NCBI GenBank assembly: GCA_902491515.1
Contig: CABUIC010000003.1
Span: 77,792 to 141,791, forward strand
Direction of reading: 5' to 3'
From: an uncultured Porphyromonadaceae bacterium
GTDB lineage: Bacteria > Bacteroidota > Bacteroidia > Bacteroidales > Muribaculaceae
Length of the DNA stretch: 64,000 bases
Shown: positions 53,439 through 62,005 of the stretch, piece after piece
Layout: each line of letters starts with the position of its first letter
Numbering within the stretch: position 1 is the stretch's first letter
Program-made: the position numbers and the translations under genes
The notes under the pieces: generated by a model
The model's input: only the letters and a program-made list of their open reading frames with translations
Told to the model about the DNA's origin: nothing
Database searches by the model: none

Positions 53439-55853
53439 ATGGCAGATATGAACGAACAGAATCCAGACGAGAACACACTTAACAAGATAAGCATAGACCT
53501 GTCGGAATTCAACAAGGAGCCCGACACACAGAACCTGTACATACTTCCGACACGCAACCTCGTGCTTTTCCCGGGGGTGACGATACCCATAGCCCTCGGA
53601 CGGGACAGCTCGCTGAGCCTCGCGCGGAGGGCATCGGAAGAGAAGACGCCGATCGGGGTAGTGTGCCAGACCCTTGCGGAGGAGGACAATCCGGGGGTGT
53701 CGCAGGGCCTGTATAAATACGGAGTGGTCGCGGACGTCCTGAAGGTGATAGAACTTCCGGACGGGCACCACACCGCCGTTGTCCACGCCCGCGGAAAGTT
53801 CCGCATACTCGGAAAGGGAAACGACGGCTTTGCCCTGACGGCGCGAGTGCGCCTCATCGACGAGTCGGCTCCCGAGGACCCGTTAGCTTTCCACGGCTAC
53901 GTGGAGGAGGCGAGGGATATCACCCTGAAGCTCTACAGCCAGATGCCCGAGGGCGCGGCCGTGGTCCAGAACCTGAAGCAGACCGACGACGATGTGCAGG
54001 CCATGAACTTCATCGCCACGCATCTTCCGGTAGACGCTCCGACGAAAATCGCCGTGCTCTCGCGCTCGCGGGCCGACGACCGCATAGCGGCCGTTCTCTC
54101 CTATCTTAAAGAAAGCGGCGAGAAATTCGCCATCTCGAACGAAATCGCCGCCAAGGCACGGAAAGCCATGGAGGACAACCAGCGCTCGGCCTTCCTCCAG
54201 CAGCAGATGGACACCATCCGGGAGGAACTCTACGGCGACAGCGAGGAAGAGATCGACAGCCTCATTGCCAGGGCCGAGCAGGAAGGGATGCCCCGAGCCG
54301 TTCTGGACACCTTCAGGCGCGAGGCCGAGAAGACACGCCACTTCAACCCCCAGAGCCCCGACTATGCCGTACAGTACGCCTACCTCGAGACCCTGGCCTC
54401 TCTGCCATGGAAAAAGACCACAGAGAGCAACAACGACATAGCCAAAGCCACCGAAATCCTCGAGGAGGACCATTACGGACTCGAGAAACTCAAGGAAAGA
54501 GTACTGGAGCAGCTTGCCGTGCTGATGCACAATCCCGGGGGAAAGGCCCCGATACTTTGCCTTGTCGGACCTCCGGGCGTGGGCAAGACCTCCGTGGGCA
54601 AGAGCATCGCGCGTGCCCTGGGCAGGAAATACGAGCGCGTGTCGCTCGGCGGCCTGCATGACGAGGCCGAGATACGCGGGCACCGGCGCACCTATGTGGG
54701 AGCTATGCCCGGACGCATCATCGCCGCCATGAAAAGGGCAGGGGTAGTGAACCCCGTGCTCGTTCTCGACGAGATAGACAAAATCGGAGCCGACTTCAAG
54801 GGGGACCCCGCGTCCGCGCTTCTCGAGGTGCTCGACCCGGAGCAGAACTGCCACTTCCACGACAACTACATAGACGTTGACTATGACCTGTCCAAGGTGC
54901 TCTTCATCGCCACGGCCAACACCCTCGGCACCCTTGCGCGCCCCTTGCTCGACCGCATGGAGGTGATGGAAATCAGCGGCTATCTCGTCGAGGAGAAGAT
55001 GGAAATCGCGCGCCGTCACCTTATCCCGGACGTTCTCAGGGAGTACAGCCTCGGGGCCTCCGAACTCGAAATCTCCGACGGGGCCCTGCGTGCGCTCATC
55101 GAGACCTACACAGCCGAGAGCGGCGTCAGACAGCTTGAGAAGAAAATCGCCTCGCTCGCGCGCAAGGCTGTGCTCTATAAGCTTAGGGAGCAGACCTTCC
55201 CGCGCCCTCTGGAAAAAGAGCAGCTCTACGGCCTCCTGGGCCTTTCCCTGCGGGAGAAGGACGACTGGGAAGGCAATGACACCGCAGGGGTCGTCACAGG
55301 CCTCGCATGGACCGAAATCGGGGGCGAGATACTCCTTGCGGAATCGTCGCTGTCAGAAGGGAAGGGTGGCAAGCTCGTACTCACGGGCCAGCTCGGAGAC
55401 GTGATGAAAGAGTCGGCCACGATAGCCTACCAGTGGGTGAGGTCCAATGCCCGGGATCTCGGAATAGACCCTGAGCTCTTCGACAGATACACCCTTCACG
55501 TCCATTTCCCGGAAGGAGCCGTGCCCAAGGACGGCCCCTCGGCAGGAATAACCATAGCGACATCGATAGTATCGACATTCCGGCAATGCAAAGTACGTCC
55601 GAGACTGGCCATGACGGGCGAAATCACCCTCCGGGGCAAGGTACTTCCCGTGGGAGGCATCAAAGAGAAAATCCTTGCGGCGAAACGCTCGCAGATAGAG
55701 ACAATAGTCCTGAGCGGACGCAACCGCCGCGACATCGAGGACATCCCCGCGCAGTATGTCGAGGGCCTTAGCTTCGTGTATGTGGATACGGTAAGGGAGG
55801 TCATCAGCGCGGCCCTGAGCGACGAAAAGGCAGTCAATGCCCGCGAACTGTAG
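53439..55853 (+). CDS. lon: ATP-dependent protease Lon
   Basis: 804 aa from the ATG at 53439; an earlier in-frame start at 53298 would lie upstream of the promoter. Degrades misfolded and short-lived regulatory proteins. LON substrate-binding N-domain (LYILPTRNLVLFPGVTIPI), AAA+ module with Walker A GPPGVGKTSVGK and Walker B VLVLDEIDKIG, and the Ser-Lys peptidase domain: Ser in KDGPSAGIT, Lys in PVGGIKEKILAA. Single gene, converging with the HTH regulator. Confidence 0.97.
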   Translation: MADMNEQNPDENTLNKISIDLSEFNKEPDTQNLYILPTRNLVLFPGVTIPIALGRDSSLSLARRASEEKTPIGVVCQTLAEEDNPGVSQGLYKYGVVADVLKVIELPDGHHTAVVHARGKFRILGKGNDGFALTARVRLIDESAPEDPLAFHGYVEEARDITLKLYSQMPEGAAVVQNLKQTDDDVQAMNFIATHLPVDAPTKIAVLSRSRADDRIAAVLSYLKESGEKFAISNEIAAKARKAMEDNQRSAFLQQQMDTIREELYGDSEEEIDSLIARAEQEGMPRAVLDTFRREAEKTRHFNPQSPDYAVQYAYLETLASLPWKKTTESNNDIAKATEILEEDHYGLEKLKERVLEQLAVLMHNPGGKAPILCLVGPPGVGKTSVGKSIARALGRKYERVSLGGLHDEAEIRGHRRTYVGAMPGRIIAAMKRAGVVNPVLVLDEIDKIGADFKGDPASALLEVLDPEQNCHFHDNYIDVDYDLSKVLFIATANTLGTLARPLLDRMEVMEISGYLVEEKMEIARRHLIPDVLREYSLGASELEISDGALRALIETYTAESGVRQLEKKIASLARKAVLYKLREQTFPRPLEKEQLYGLLGLSLREKDDWEGNDTAGVVTGLAWTEIGGEILLAESSLSEGKGGKLVLTGQLGDVMKESATIAYQWVRSNARDLGIDPELFDRYTLHVHFPEGAVPKDGPSAGITIATSIVSTFRQCKVRPRLAMTGEITLRGKVLPVGGIKEKILAAKRSQIETIVLSGRNRRDIEDIPAQYVEGLSFVYVDTVREVISAALSDEKAVNAREL

Positions 55854-55877
55854 ACCGCTCACGGGGGAGGGGCGGGG

Positions 55878-56477
55878 TCATGCAGGAGCGAATGTCTCGA
55901 AACTGCCGTCGGAATAAAGAACGAGAATAGAGGTCACCTTCCTGGAGGCGGCCTCTTTTTTTATGTCGGTACGGGGTTCCGGCGAGTCAGACTCGGGCAT
56001 GGAGCGAACATCATAGTAAAAGGCGTCCGCGGCCATAGAATCCTGAGCGGGAGAGTCGGTCTTACGGGCCAATCCGGCGCCAGAGGCGCCGCTGACAATA
56101 GCAGAAATCTCTTTGGGCAGTTCGGGAGAGGTATGCAGACGGAAGCCTTCGCCCTTGTCCGGCTCCTGATTTACAGAGGAATCAGCGCCCGGATTGTCAG
56201 TTCCGGGGGCATTTTGAGGCCCTGAGAATTGCGAATTTGCATCCATAAGCATATCACCCGAGCCAAACAGCAGCCAGCGGATGTCAAGCTGGGGATACGC
56301 TTCATTGATCTTGCGCAGGAACTGGTCGTTGATGGACTTGTTGCGGCCGTTGAGGAGCTGGGATAGAGTAGGGCGGGAAATCCCGGTCGTGTCGGCGAAC
56401 TGTGAATTGCTCAAACCGACATGGTCCATAAAGTCTTTTAGGCGTTCAGCGACTGTTTTTTCTGTTTCCATTTGCAA
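55878..56477 (-). CDS. XRE-family helix-turn-helix regulator
   Basis: 199 aa (198 or 197 if the second or third start is used; METEKTVAERLKDFMDHVG is the core beginning). HTH at about 10-65: LSNSQFADTTGISRPTLSQL with LLNGRNKSINDQFLRKI, then IRWLLFGSGDML, the form common in Bacteroidetes phage-like or stand-alone repressors. The C-terminus is Ser/Pro/Glu-rich and ends VTSILVLYSDGSFETFAPA. No protease or sensor domain is recognised. The upstream region holds several TTGCAAAT copies, so autoregulation is plausible. Confidence 0.85.
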   Translation of the reverse strand: MQMETEKTVAERLKDFMDHVGLSNSQFADTTGISRPTLSQLLNGRNKSINDQFLRKINEAYPQLDIRWLLFGSGDMLMDANSQFSGPQNAPGTDNPGADSSVNQEPDKGEGFRLHTSPELPKEISAIVSGASGAGLARKTDSPAQDSMAADAFYYDVRSMPESDSPEPRTDIKKEAASRKVTSILVLYSDGSFETFAPA

Positions 56478-56568
56478 ATTCAGACAAAATTAAACATTGC
56501 AAATGTATGACTTTAAATTGACATATGCAAATTTTTAAAGAAAAAATCCACAATTAACAATTTGCAAT
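56471..56568. promoter_or_regulatory. Cluster of TTGCAAAT-type sites at the HTH regulator promoter
   Basis: TTTGCAAAT-like copies at about 56471-56479, 56496-56504 (ATTGCAAAT), 56525-56532 (ATGCAAAT) and 56561-56568 (TTTGCAAT) surround the -7 box TAATTTTG (minus, 56492-56485). Spacing of roughly 25-36 bp suggests binding on repeated faces. Candidate operators only. Confidence 0.4.
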
Positions 56569-57226
56569 CTGAATTTACAAATCCAATTTACAATTCAAAA
56601 CCAAACTCCGACACCGACCAGCCAAAACATTGCCCGACTTAAAGTTACAGTAGCAGTTCAGGCTATAAAATAACTGAAAATGCATGGAATACACCTTGAA
56701 GGTTATTCTGACGCCATTCACTCCCGCCGACTCCTGTATATTCTAAACAGACACTTTAAATCATGTGAGTAAACAGCAGGTAATAAGCGCTTTGTGATAA
56801 ATCTAAAAATATGCAAACCTCACATTTCGGGCCTTGATTAACAAATCCGACCGATGTGACTCGGTAAATTCCCCGCAAACATGGCACCCTGAGAATTTAA
56901 ATATCTAAACCCATACACAAGGCCGGAAGCAGAAACCGACGCGAAGCCGGTTAATGAAACAAAACCGCCGAGGCATTTCCTGAATTCCCCAACTGTAAAC
57001 AATTCAAAAAACCAAACTTCGGAGAAGCAAAACCACCCTCCAGGACAGGCCCGGATGCGGAAACGCCGATTTTCGCCTCCGCAGTTCCATGCACTCATAA
57101 AAATAACAATACGGAAAGAGGAAAGGTTTAATACGGGAGCATATCAGGAACCACAGTAAATCCTGGTTTTTAAAACCTTAGTATTTGTTTGATAATACGT
57201 ATTATGTTAAATATACATATTATTAT
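56569..57226. other. Gene-poor AT-rich gap
   Basis: About 660 bp without a convincing gene. The left part is AT-rich with scattered short direct repeats (AATTTACAA, CCAATTTACAATTC). A possible 86-codon minus-strand frame (56838-57098) has no ribosome-binding site, odd Trp/Phe/Gly-rich composition and no recognisable motif, so I do not call it. No RNA structure was recognised. Confidence 0.5.
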
Positions 57227-57257
57227 TTTGCCTTTTCGCGGGAGTTTCGTATCTTTG
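57227..57257 (+). promoter_or_regulatory. Promoter of the LysE-type transporter
   Basis: TTTG (57227-57230), 19 nt, TATCTTTG (57250-57257), 27 nt before the ATG at 57285. Very good match. Confidence 0.7.
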
Positions 57258-57284
57258 TATGTTTTTTCACCTCACAAACAAGAA

Positions 57285-57938
57285 ATGGAGCAGCTGTTTT
57301 ACATCATACCACGCGGAATAGCCATCGGTGCGCTGATATCCGCACCGATGGGACCGATAGGAATGCTCGTAATCCAGCGCACGCTTTCGAAGGGACGCCT
57401 CCCCGGCTTCTTCACAGGTCTGGGCGCCTCGCTCTCGGACCTCATATACTGCCTCATCACCGGCTTCGGCATGAGCTTCGTCACAGGCTTCATCGACCGC
57501 CACCAGATCCTGATCCAGCTCATCGGCGGAATCGTGCTCGCGGCCTTCGGCTTCTACCTATATAAAAAGAACCCTACCCGAGCGCTGAAATCCGCGGACA
57601 TCCCCCCTGCTGCGAACTACTGGAGCGACGCCATCTCGGGATTCTTCCTGACATTCTCGAATCCGCTCATTCTTTTCTTCATCATCGGCCTTTTCGCACG
57701 CTTCAATTTCCTGCAGCCGGAATACATGTTCCACCACTACGTGGCCGCCTACCTCTGCATCATCGGAGGGGCCGTCGGATGGTGGTATCTGGTGACACTC
57801 CTCGTCTCGAGACTCAAGGGCCGCTTCAACGTGCGCTCGCTCTGGCTGATCAACCGCATAATCGCGGCGATACTTTTTGTCATGGCCGTTGCGGGAGTCG
57901 GCATCGCCGTCTATGATTATTTCTCTCCGACACACTAA
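57285..57938 (+). CDS. LysE/RhtB-family translocator
   Basis: 217 aa from the ATG at 57285; the longer open frame covers the promoter. Six hydrophobic segments and the family signature ALISAPMGPIGMLVIQRTL near the N-terminus, then GASLSDLIYCLITGFG, SGFFLTFSNPLILFFIIGLF and a final helix. Members export amino acids or related small molecules across the inner membrane; the substrate is unknown. Six nt before the outer-membrane protein gene. Confidence 0.88.
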   Translation: MEQLFYIIPRGIAIGALISAPMGPIGMLVIQRTLSKGRLPGFFTGLGASLSDLIYCLITGFGMSFVTGFIDRHQILIQLIGGIVLAAFGFYLYKKNPTRALKSADIPPAANYWSDAISGFFLTFSNPLILFFIIGLFARFNFLQPEYMFHHYVAAYLCIIGGAVGWWYLVTLLVSRLKGRFNVRSLWLINRIIAAILFVMAVAGVGIAVYDYFSPTH

Positions 57939-57944
57939 GCAAGA

Positions 57945-59963
57945 ATGAAAGCCATCAAGCGAACCATAATCCCGGCAATCGCGGTGCTCGGCATAATCCA
58001 GAGTCTGCCGGCCCAGACCGCCGAACACACCCACAGCGGACACAGCAAACTGCAGCTCGCCCCCTCGAGAGCCTGGAGCCTCATCCCCCCGCTGGGACTG
58101 CGCAAGGAGGCCACGATAGACACCCTGCTCTACAACTATTACCGCCTCTCCATCCCGTCGGCCGTCAGCGACGTCTGGGCCTCCACGGGCAATCTCGGCG
58201 GGGAAGGAATAGACATGCTCTTCGACGGACGCCGCGGGATAAGCGACTTCTTCTTCCGCGACGCCATCGACGCGTGGCTTCCGACCTATGACAAGATGAA
58301 GTTCTACAACACCCGGCAGCCAATGACCCTCGTGAGCTTCAACACCTCCGGAGGCAAAGAAAACGCCCAGGAGCGGCTGACGGCCGTGTTTTCGGGAAAC
58401 ATCAACTCGAGGGCGCAGGTCGGGGCCAACGCGGACTACCTTTACAGCAAGGGGTCCTACGCCAACCAGGCGGCGAAGAACCTGACCTGGGGCGCCAACG
58501 GCTCATATCTGGGGGACAGATACGAGTTTCAGGGATATTTCAACCATTACAACCTCCTGAACAAAGAAAACGGAGGCATCACGGACGCCCTTTACATAAC
58601 CGACCCGGCGGCTCTTCAGGGCGGAGTGGACAAAATCGAGGCCAAGAGCATACCCACGAACCTCAATGCCGCGCATACGAGAGTGCGGGGAGAAGACCTC
58701 TACCTCAACAACCGTTATAAGGTAGGCTACTGGCGGGAGCAGCGCGACAGCACCGAGACGGACTCCGTCGTTTCCCGCGAATACGTGGACGTATCCTCCT
58801 TCATCCACACCCTGCGTTACCGCGGAGCCAAGCACATGTTCCTCGACACGAATCCCGAGGAGACCGCCGAATTCTTCGAGCACAGCTACCTCAATCCCGA
58901 AGAGTCGCGCGACTGGACGACATACTGGAGCCTGAGCAACACCCTGGGGGTGTCGATGATAGAAGGCTTCCACCGCCTCGCCAAGTTCGGGCTCGCGGCC
59001 TACGCCACCTACGAGATACGGAAATACACACAGACCGCCGACACCCTTGACCGGAGCCGGTATCCGGAGCTGACGCCCCTGCCCGAGGGCGTGGAGCACA
59101 TGGAGAGGAAGGGGACTCAGAACCTCCTGTGGGTCGGCGCGCAGCTCACCAAGCAGCGCGGCTCGATACTGCGTTACGAAGCAAACGCGCGATTCGGGCT
59201 GGTCGGCGCCTCCGCCGGCGACATCTCCCTTGACGGCCGCGTCTCCACCACCCTTCGCCTGCCGGGCGTCGACTCGCTGAGCGTGTCGGCTTTCGGGGAG
59301 TTCCACAACGAGCATGCGCCCTACCTGCTGAACAACTACGTGTCGAACCATTTCGCCTGGCGCAACGACTTCGGGAAACAGCGGCGAGCTGGCTTCGGCG
59401 GCGAGCTGGACGTGCCGAAGACCGATACCCGGGTGAGGGTCGGGGTGACCAATCTCCAGAACCACCTTTATTTCGGAGAAGACTTCCTGCCGAGACAGCA
59501 CGGAGGAAGCGTACAGGTCTTCTCGGCATCGCTGGAGCAGAGGCTGCGTCTCGGCATCCTTCACTGGGACAACTCCGTCACCTACCAGACAAGCTCGGAT
59601 GCCGCAGTCCTTCCCCTGCCCTCGCTTACCGTTTATTCCAATCTCTACATTCTCTTCCGCTTCGCCACGCTGAACGTGCAGCTCGGCGTGGACTGCGACT
59701 ACTACACCCGCTACAGGGGGCTGAAGTACCAGCCGGCAACCATGACATTCGCCGTACAGCAGCCGGGACAGGAAGTGCTTGTGGGCAACTATCCCTTCTG
59801 CAATTTCTACGTGAACATGAAGCTGAAGAAAGCGCGTTTCTACGTGCTCCTCTCGCACGTGAACCAGGGACTTTTCGGGGGCTCGAACTTCTTCTCCATG
59901 CCCCTCTACCCCATGAATCCGCGGCGCCTGCAGCTCGGCATATCCGTGGATTTCGCAAGCTGA
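57945..59963 (+). CDS. Porin_10-like outer-membrane beta-barrel protein
   Basis: 672 aa. Signal peptide (MKAIKRTIIPAIAVLGIIQS, cut after LPA) and long alternating beta-strand pattern with aromatic belts (YEFQGYFNHYNLLNK, RLGILHWDNSVTYQT, LNVQLGVDCDYYTRYRGL). RQPMTLVSFNTSGG and FGGSNFFSMPLYPMNPRRLQLG resemble the Bacteroidetes Porin_10 family. No TonB box, plug or SusC signature, so it is not a TonB-dependent receptor. Six nt after the LysE-type gene, so probably co-transcribed, though a joint substrate is not implied. Confidence 0.72.
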   Translation: MKAIKRTIIPAIAVLGIIQSLPAQTAEHTHSGHSKLQLAPSRAWSLIPPLGLRKEATIDTLLYNYYRLSIPSAVSDVWASTGNLGGEGIDMLFDGRRGISDFFFRDAIDAWLPTYDKMKFYNTRQPMTLVSFNTSGGKENAQERLTAVFSGNINSRAQVGANADYLYSKGSYANQAAKNLTWGANGSYLGDRYEFQGYFNHYNLLNKENGGITDALYITDPAALQGGVDKIEAKSIPTNLNAAHTRVRGEDLYLNNRYKVGYWREQRDSTETDSVVSREYVDVSSFIHTLRYRGAKHMFLDTNPEETAEFFEHSYLNPEESRDWTTYWSLSNTLGVSMIEGFHRLAKFGLAAYATYEIRKYTQTADTLDRSRYPELTPLPEGVEHMERKGTQNLLWVGAQLTKQRGSILRYEANARFGLVGASAGDISLDGRVSTTLRLPGVDSLSVSAFGEFHNEHAPYLLNNYVSNHFAWRNDFGKQRRAGFGGELDVPKTDTRVRVGVTNLQNHLYFGEDFLPRQHGGSVQVFSASLEQRLRLGILHWDNSVTYQTSSDAAVLPLPSLTVYSNLYILFRFATLNVQLGVDCDYYTRYRGLKYQPATMTFAVQQPGQEVLVGNYPFCNFYVNMKLKKARFYVLLSHVNQGLFGGSNFFSMPLYPMNPRRLQLGISVDFAS

Positions 59964-59967
59964 GGAA

Positions 59968-59999
59968 TTTGGAAAAACGAAAAATAATCCGTAACTTTG
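59968..59999 (+). promoter_or_regulatory. Promoter of the DUF3127-proS operon
   Basis: TTTG (59968-59971), 20 nt, TAACTTTG (59992-59999), about 48 nt before the ATG at 60048. Good match. Confidence 0.7.
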
Positions 60000-60047
60000 T
60001 CACTCGCATAGAAATCAAAACCACAATATACACACACAAGACCGACA

Positions 60048-60425
60048 ATGGAAGTCAAAGGAAAAATCACCGTCGCCCTGCCTATGGAATCCGGCGTGTC
60101 GCGCAACGGCAATACATGGAAAAAGAAATCATACGTCCTTGAGACGCAGGAAACATATCCCCGGAAGGTACACTTCATCTGCTTCGGCGACAACGCCGAC
60201 AAGATCAACCTCCAGATCGGGCAGACTGTTGTCGTAAGCTTCGACATCGACAGCCGCGAATACAACGGCCGCTGGTACACGGACATCCGTTGCTGGAAGG
60301 CCGAGGTCGTGGAGCCCGGAGCCCCCGAGCCTCCCGCAGTGACCCAGACCGGCGCCGGCGTCCCCCCCGTGGTTCCCGCACCTCCCGTACCCGACAACGG
60401 CAACGACGAAGAATTCCCCTTCTAA
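60048..60425 (+). CDS. DUF3127 (SSB/OB-fold-like) protein
   Basis: 125 aa. MEVKGKITVALPMESGVSRN and KKSYVLETQETYPRKVHF are hallmarks of DUF3127, a Bacteroidetes OB-fold family distantly like single-stranded DNA-binding proteins. The conserved core covers residues 1-90; a Pro/Val-rich linker ends in the acidic GNDEEFPF, reminiscent of the SSB C-terminal tail that recruits repair proteins (DDDIPF). Sixteen nt before proS. DNA binding is inferred. Confidence 0.85.
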   Translation: MEVKGKITVALPMESGVSRNGNTWKKKSYVLETQETYPRKVHFICFGDNADKINLQIGQTVVVSFDIDSREYNGRWYTDIRCWKAEVVEPGAPEPPAVTQTGAGVPPVVPAPPVPDNGNDEEFPF

Positions 60426-60441
60426 CCCCCGGACGACAGAC

Positions 60442-61923
60442 ATGGCTACAGAACTCAAAGGCCTCACCAAGCGCAAGGACAATTATTCCCAGTGGTACAA
60501 TGAGCTTGTGGTGAAGGCGGATCTCGCCGAGCAGTCGGCGGTGCGCGGCTGCATGGTCATCAAACCCTACGGCTACGCCATCTGGGAGAAGATGCAGCAG
60601 ACGCTCGACCGGATGTTCAAGGAGACGGGCGTCCAGAACGCGTATTTCCCACTTCTCATACCCAAGTCCTTCCTCTGCCGGGAGGCCGAGCACGTGGAAG
60701 GCTTCGCCAAGGAGTGCGCGGTCGTGACCCACTACCGCCTCAAGAACGACCCCGAGGGCAAAGGCGTGGTCGTCGATCCCGAGGCGCGCCTTGAGGAAGA
60801 GCTCATCGTACGCCCCACTTCGGAGACCATCATCTGGGGCACCTACAAGAACTGGATACACTCGTGGCGCGACCTGCCCGTGCTCTGCAACCAGTGGGCC
60901 AACGTGATGCGCTGGGAGATGCGCACCCGCATGTTCCTCCGCACCAGCGAGTTCCTCTGGCAGGAGGGCCACTGCGCCCATGCCACCGCCGAGGAATCGG
61001 AGGCCAGAACCGTGCAGATGATCAACCTATACGCTGAATTCTGCGAGAAATACATGGCCGTGCCGGTAATCAAGGGCGTCAAGACCGCCAACGAGCGCTT
61101 CGCCGGCGCACTGAACACCTACACCATCGAGGCGATGATGCAGGACGGCAAGGCCCTCCAGAGCGGGACCTCGCACAATCTGGGGCAGAATTTCGCCAAG
61201 GCCTTCGATGTGACCTTCGCCAACAAGGACAACAAGCCCGAATACGTGTGGGCCAATTCCTGGGGCGTGTCGACCCGCCTGATGGGCGCCCTCATCATGA
61301 CCCACTCGGACGACAACGGCCTCGTGCTCCCTCCGCACCTCGCACCCATACAGGTAGTCATCATACCCATCTACAAAAACGCCGAGCAGCTCGCCGAGAT
61401 CACCGACAAGGCGCTTCCAATAATCGAGCGCCTGCGCGAGCTCGGCGTGAGCGTGAAGTACGACGACGCAGACAACAAGCGTCCCGGCTTCAAGTTCGCC
61501 GACTACGAGCTCAAGGGCGTGCCCGTGCGGCTTGTACTCGGGGCGAGGGACATCGAGAACGGCACTGTCGAGGTGATGCGCCGCGACACTCTGGAGAAAG
61601 AGACAGCTCCGCTCGCGGGCATAGCCGACCACGTGGCAAGCCTGCTCGAGGATATCCAGAAAAACATCTACGACAAAGCCCTGAAGATGCGCAAGGAGAA
61701 GACCTACGTCTGCGACTCCTACGAAGAGTTCAAGGAGAAAATCGAGGACGGAGGATTCTTCCTCTGCCACTGGGACGGCACGACCGAGACTGAAGAGCGC
61801 ATCAAGGCCGAGACCAAGGCAACTATCCGCTGCATACCCCTTGATTCGGAGGAAGAAGAGGGGGTGTGCATGGTCACCGGCAAGCCCTCGAAACGCAGGG
61901 TGATAATCGCCCGAAACTATTGA
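60442..61923 (+). CDS. proS: Proline--tRNA ligase (archaeal/eukaryal-type)
   Basis: 493 aa. Charges tRNA-Pro. The short form without the INS editing domain and ending in ARNY, the Tyr-terminal zinc-like domain of type 3 ProRS. Class II motif 2 RWEMRTRMFLRTSEFLWQEG, GTSHNLGQNFAKAF and motif 3 VLPPHLAPIQVVIIPI are visible. The N-terminus (ELKGLTKRKDNYSQWYNELV) is typical of Bacteroidetes ProS. A terminator hairpin follows. Confidence 0.96.
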   Translation: MATELKGLTKRKDNYSQWYNELVVKADLAEQSAVRGCMVIKPYGYAIWEKMQQTLDRMFKETGVQNAYFPLLIPKSFLCREAEHVEGFAKECAVVTHYRLKNDPEGKGVVVDPEARLEEELIVRPTSETIIWGTYKNWIHSWRDLPVLCNQWANVMRWEMRTRMFLRTSEFLWQEGHCAHATAEESEARTVQMINLYAEFCEKYMAVPVIKGVKTANERFAGALNTYTIEAMMQDGKALQSGTSHNLGQNFAKAFDVTFANKDNKPEYVWANSWGVSTRLMGALIMTHSDDNGLVLPPHLAPIQVVIIPIYKNAEQLAEITDKALPIIERLRELGVSVKYDDADNKRPGFKFADYELKGVPVRLVLGARDIENGTVEVMRRDTLEKETAPLAGIADHVASLLEDIQKNIYDKALKMRKEKTYVCDSYEEFKEKIEDGGFFLCHWDGTTETEERIKAETKATIRCIPLDSEEEEGVCMVTGKPSKRRVIIARNY

Positions 61924-61945
61924 TCAGCCAACGGCAACACAACTA

Positions 61946-61975
61946 CCGCGCCGCCCGAAACCGAAGGCGGCGCGG
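61946..61975 (+). terminator. Terminator of proS
   Basis: CCGCGCCGCC (61946-61955) pairs perfectly with GGCGGCGCGG (61966-61975), 10 nt loop, followed by CGGTTTTTA. Confidence 0.75.
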
Positions 61976-62005
61976 CGGTTTTTAGTCTCCCCCCCCTACT
62001 CCAGC

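Noticed and set aside
56838..57098. 86-codon minus-strand frame in the AT-rich gap
   Set aside because: No ribosome-binding site, promoter or motif; odd Trp/Phe/Gly-rich composition.
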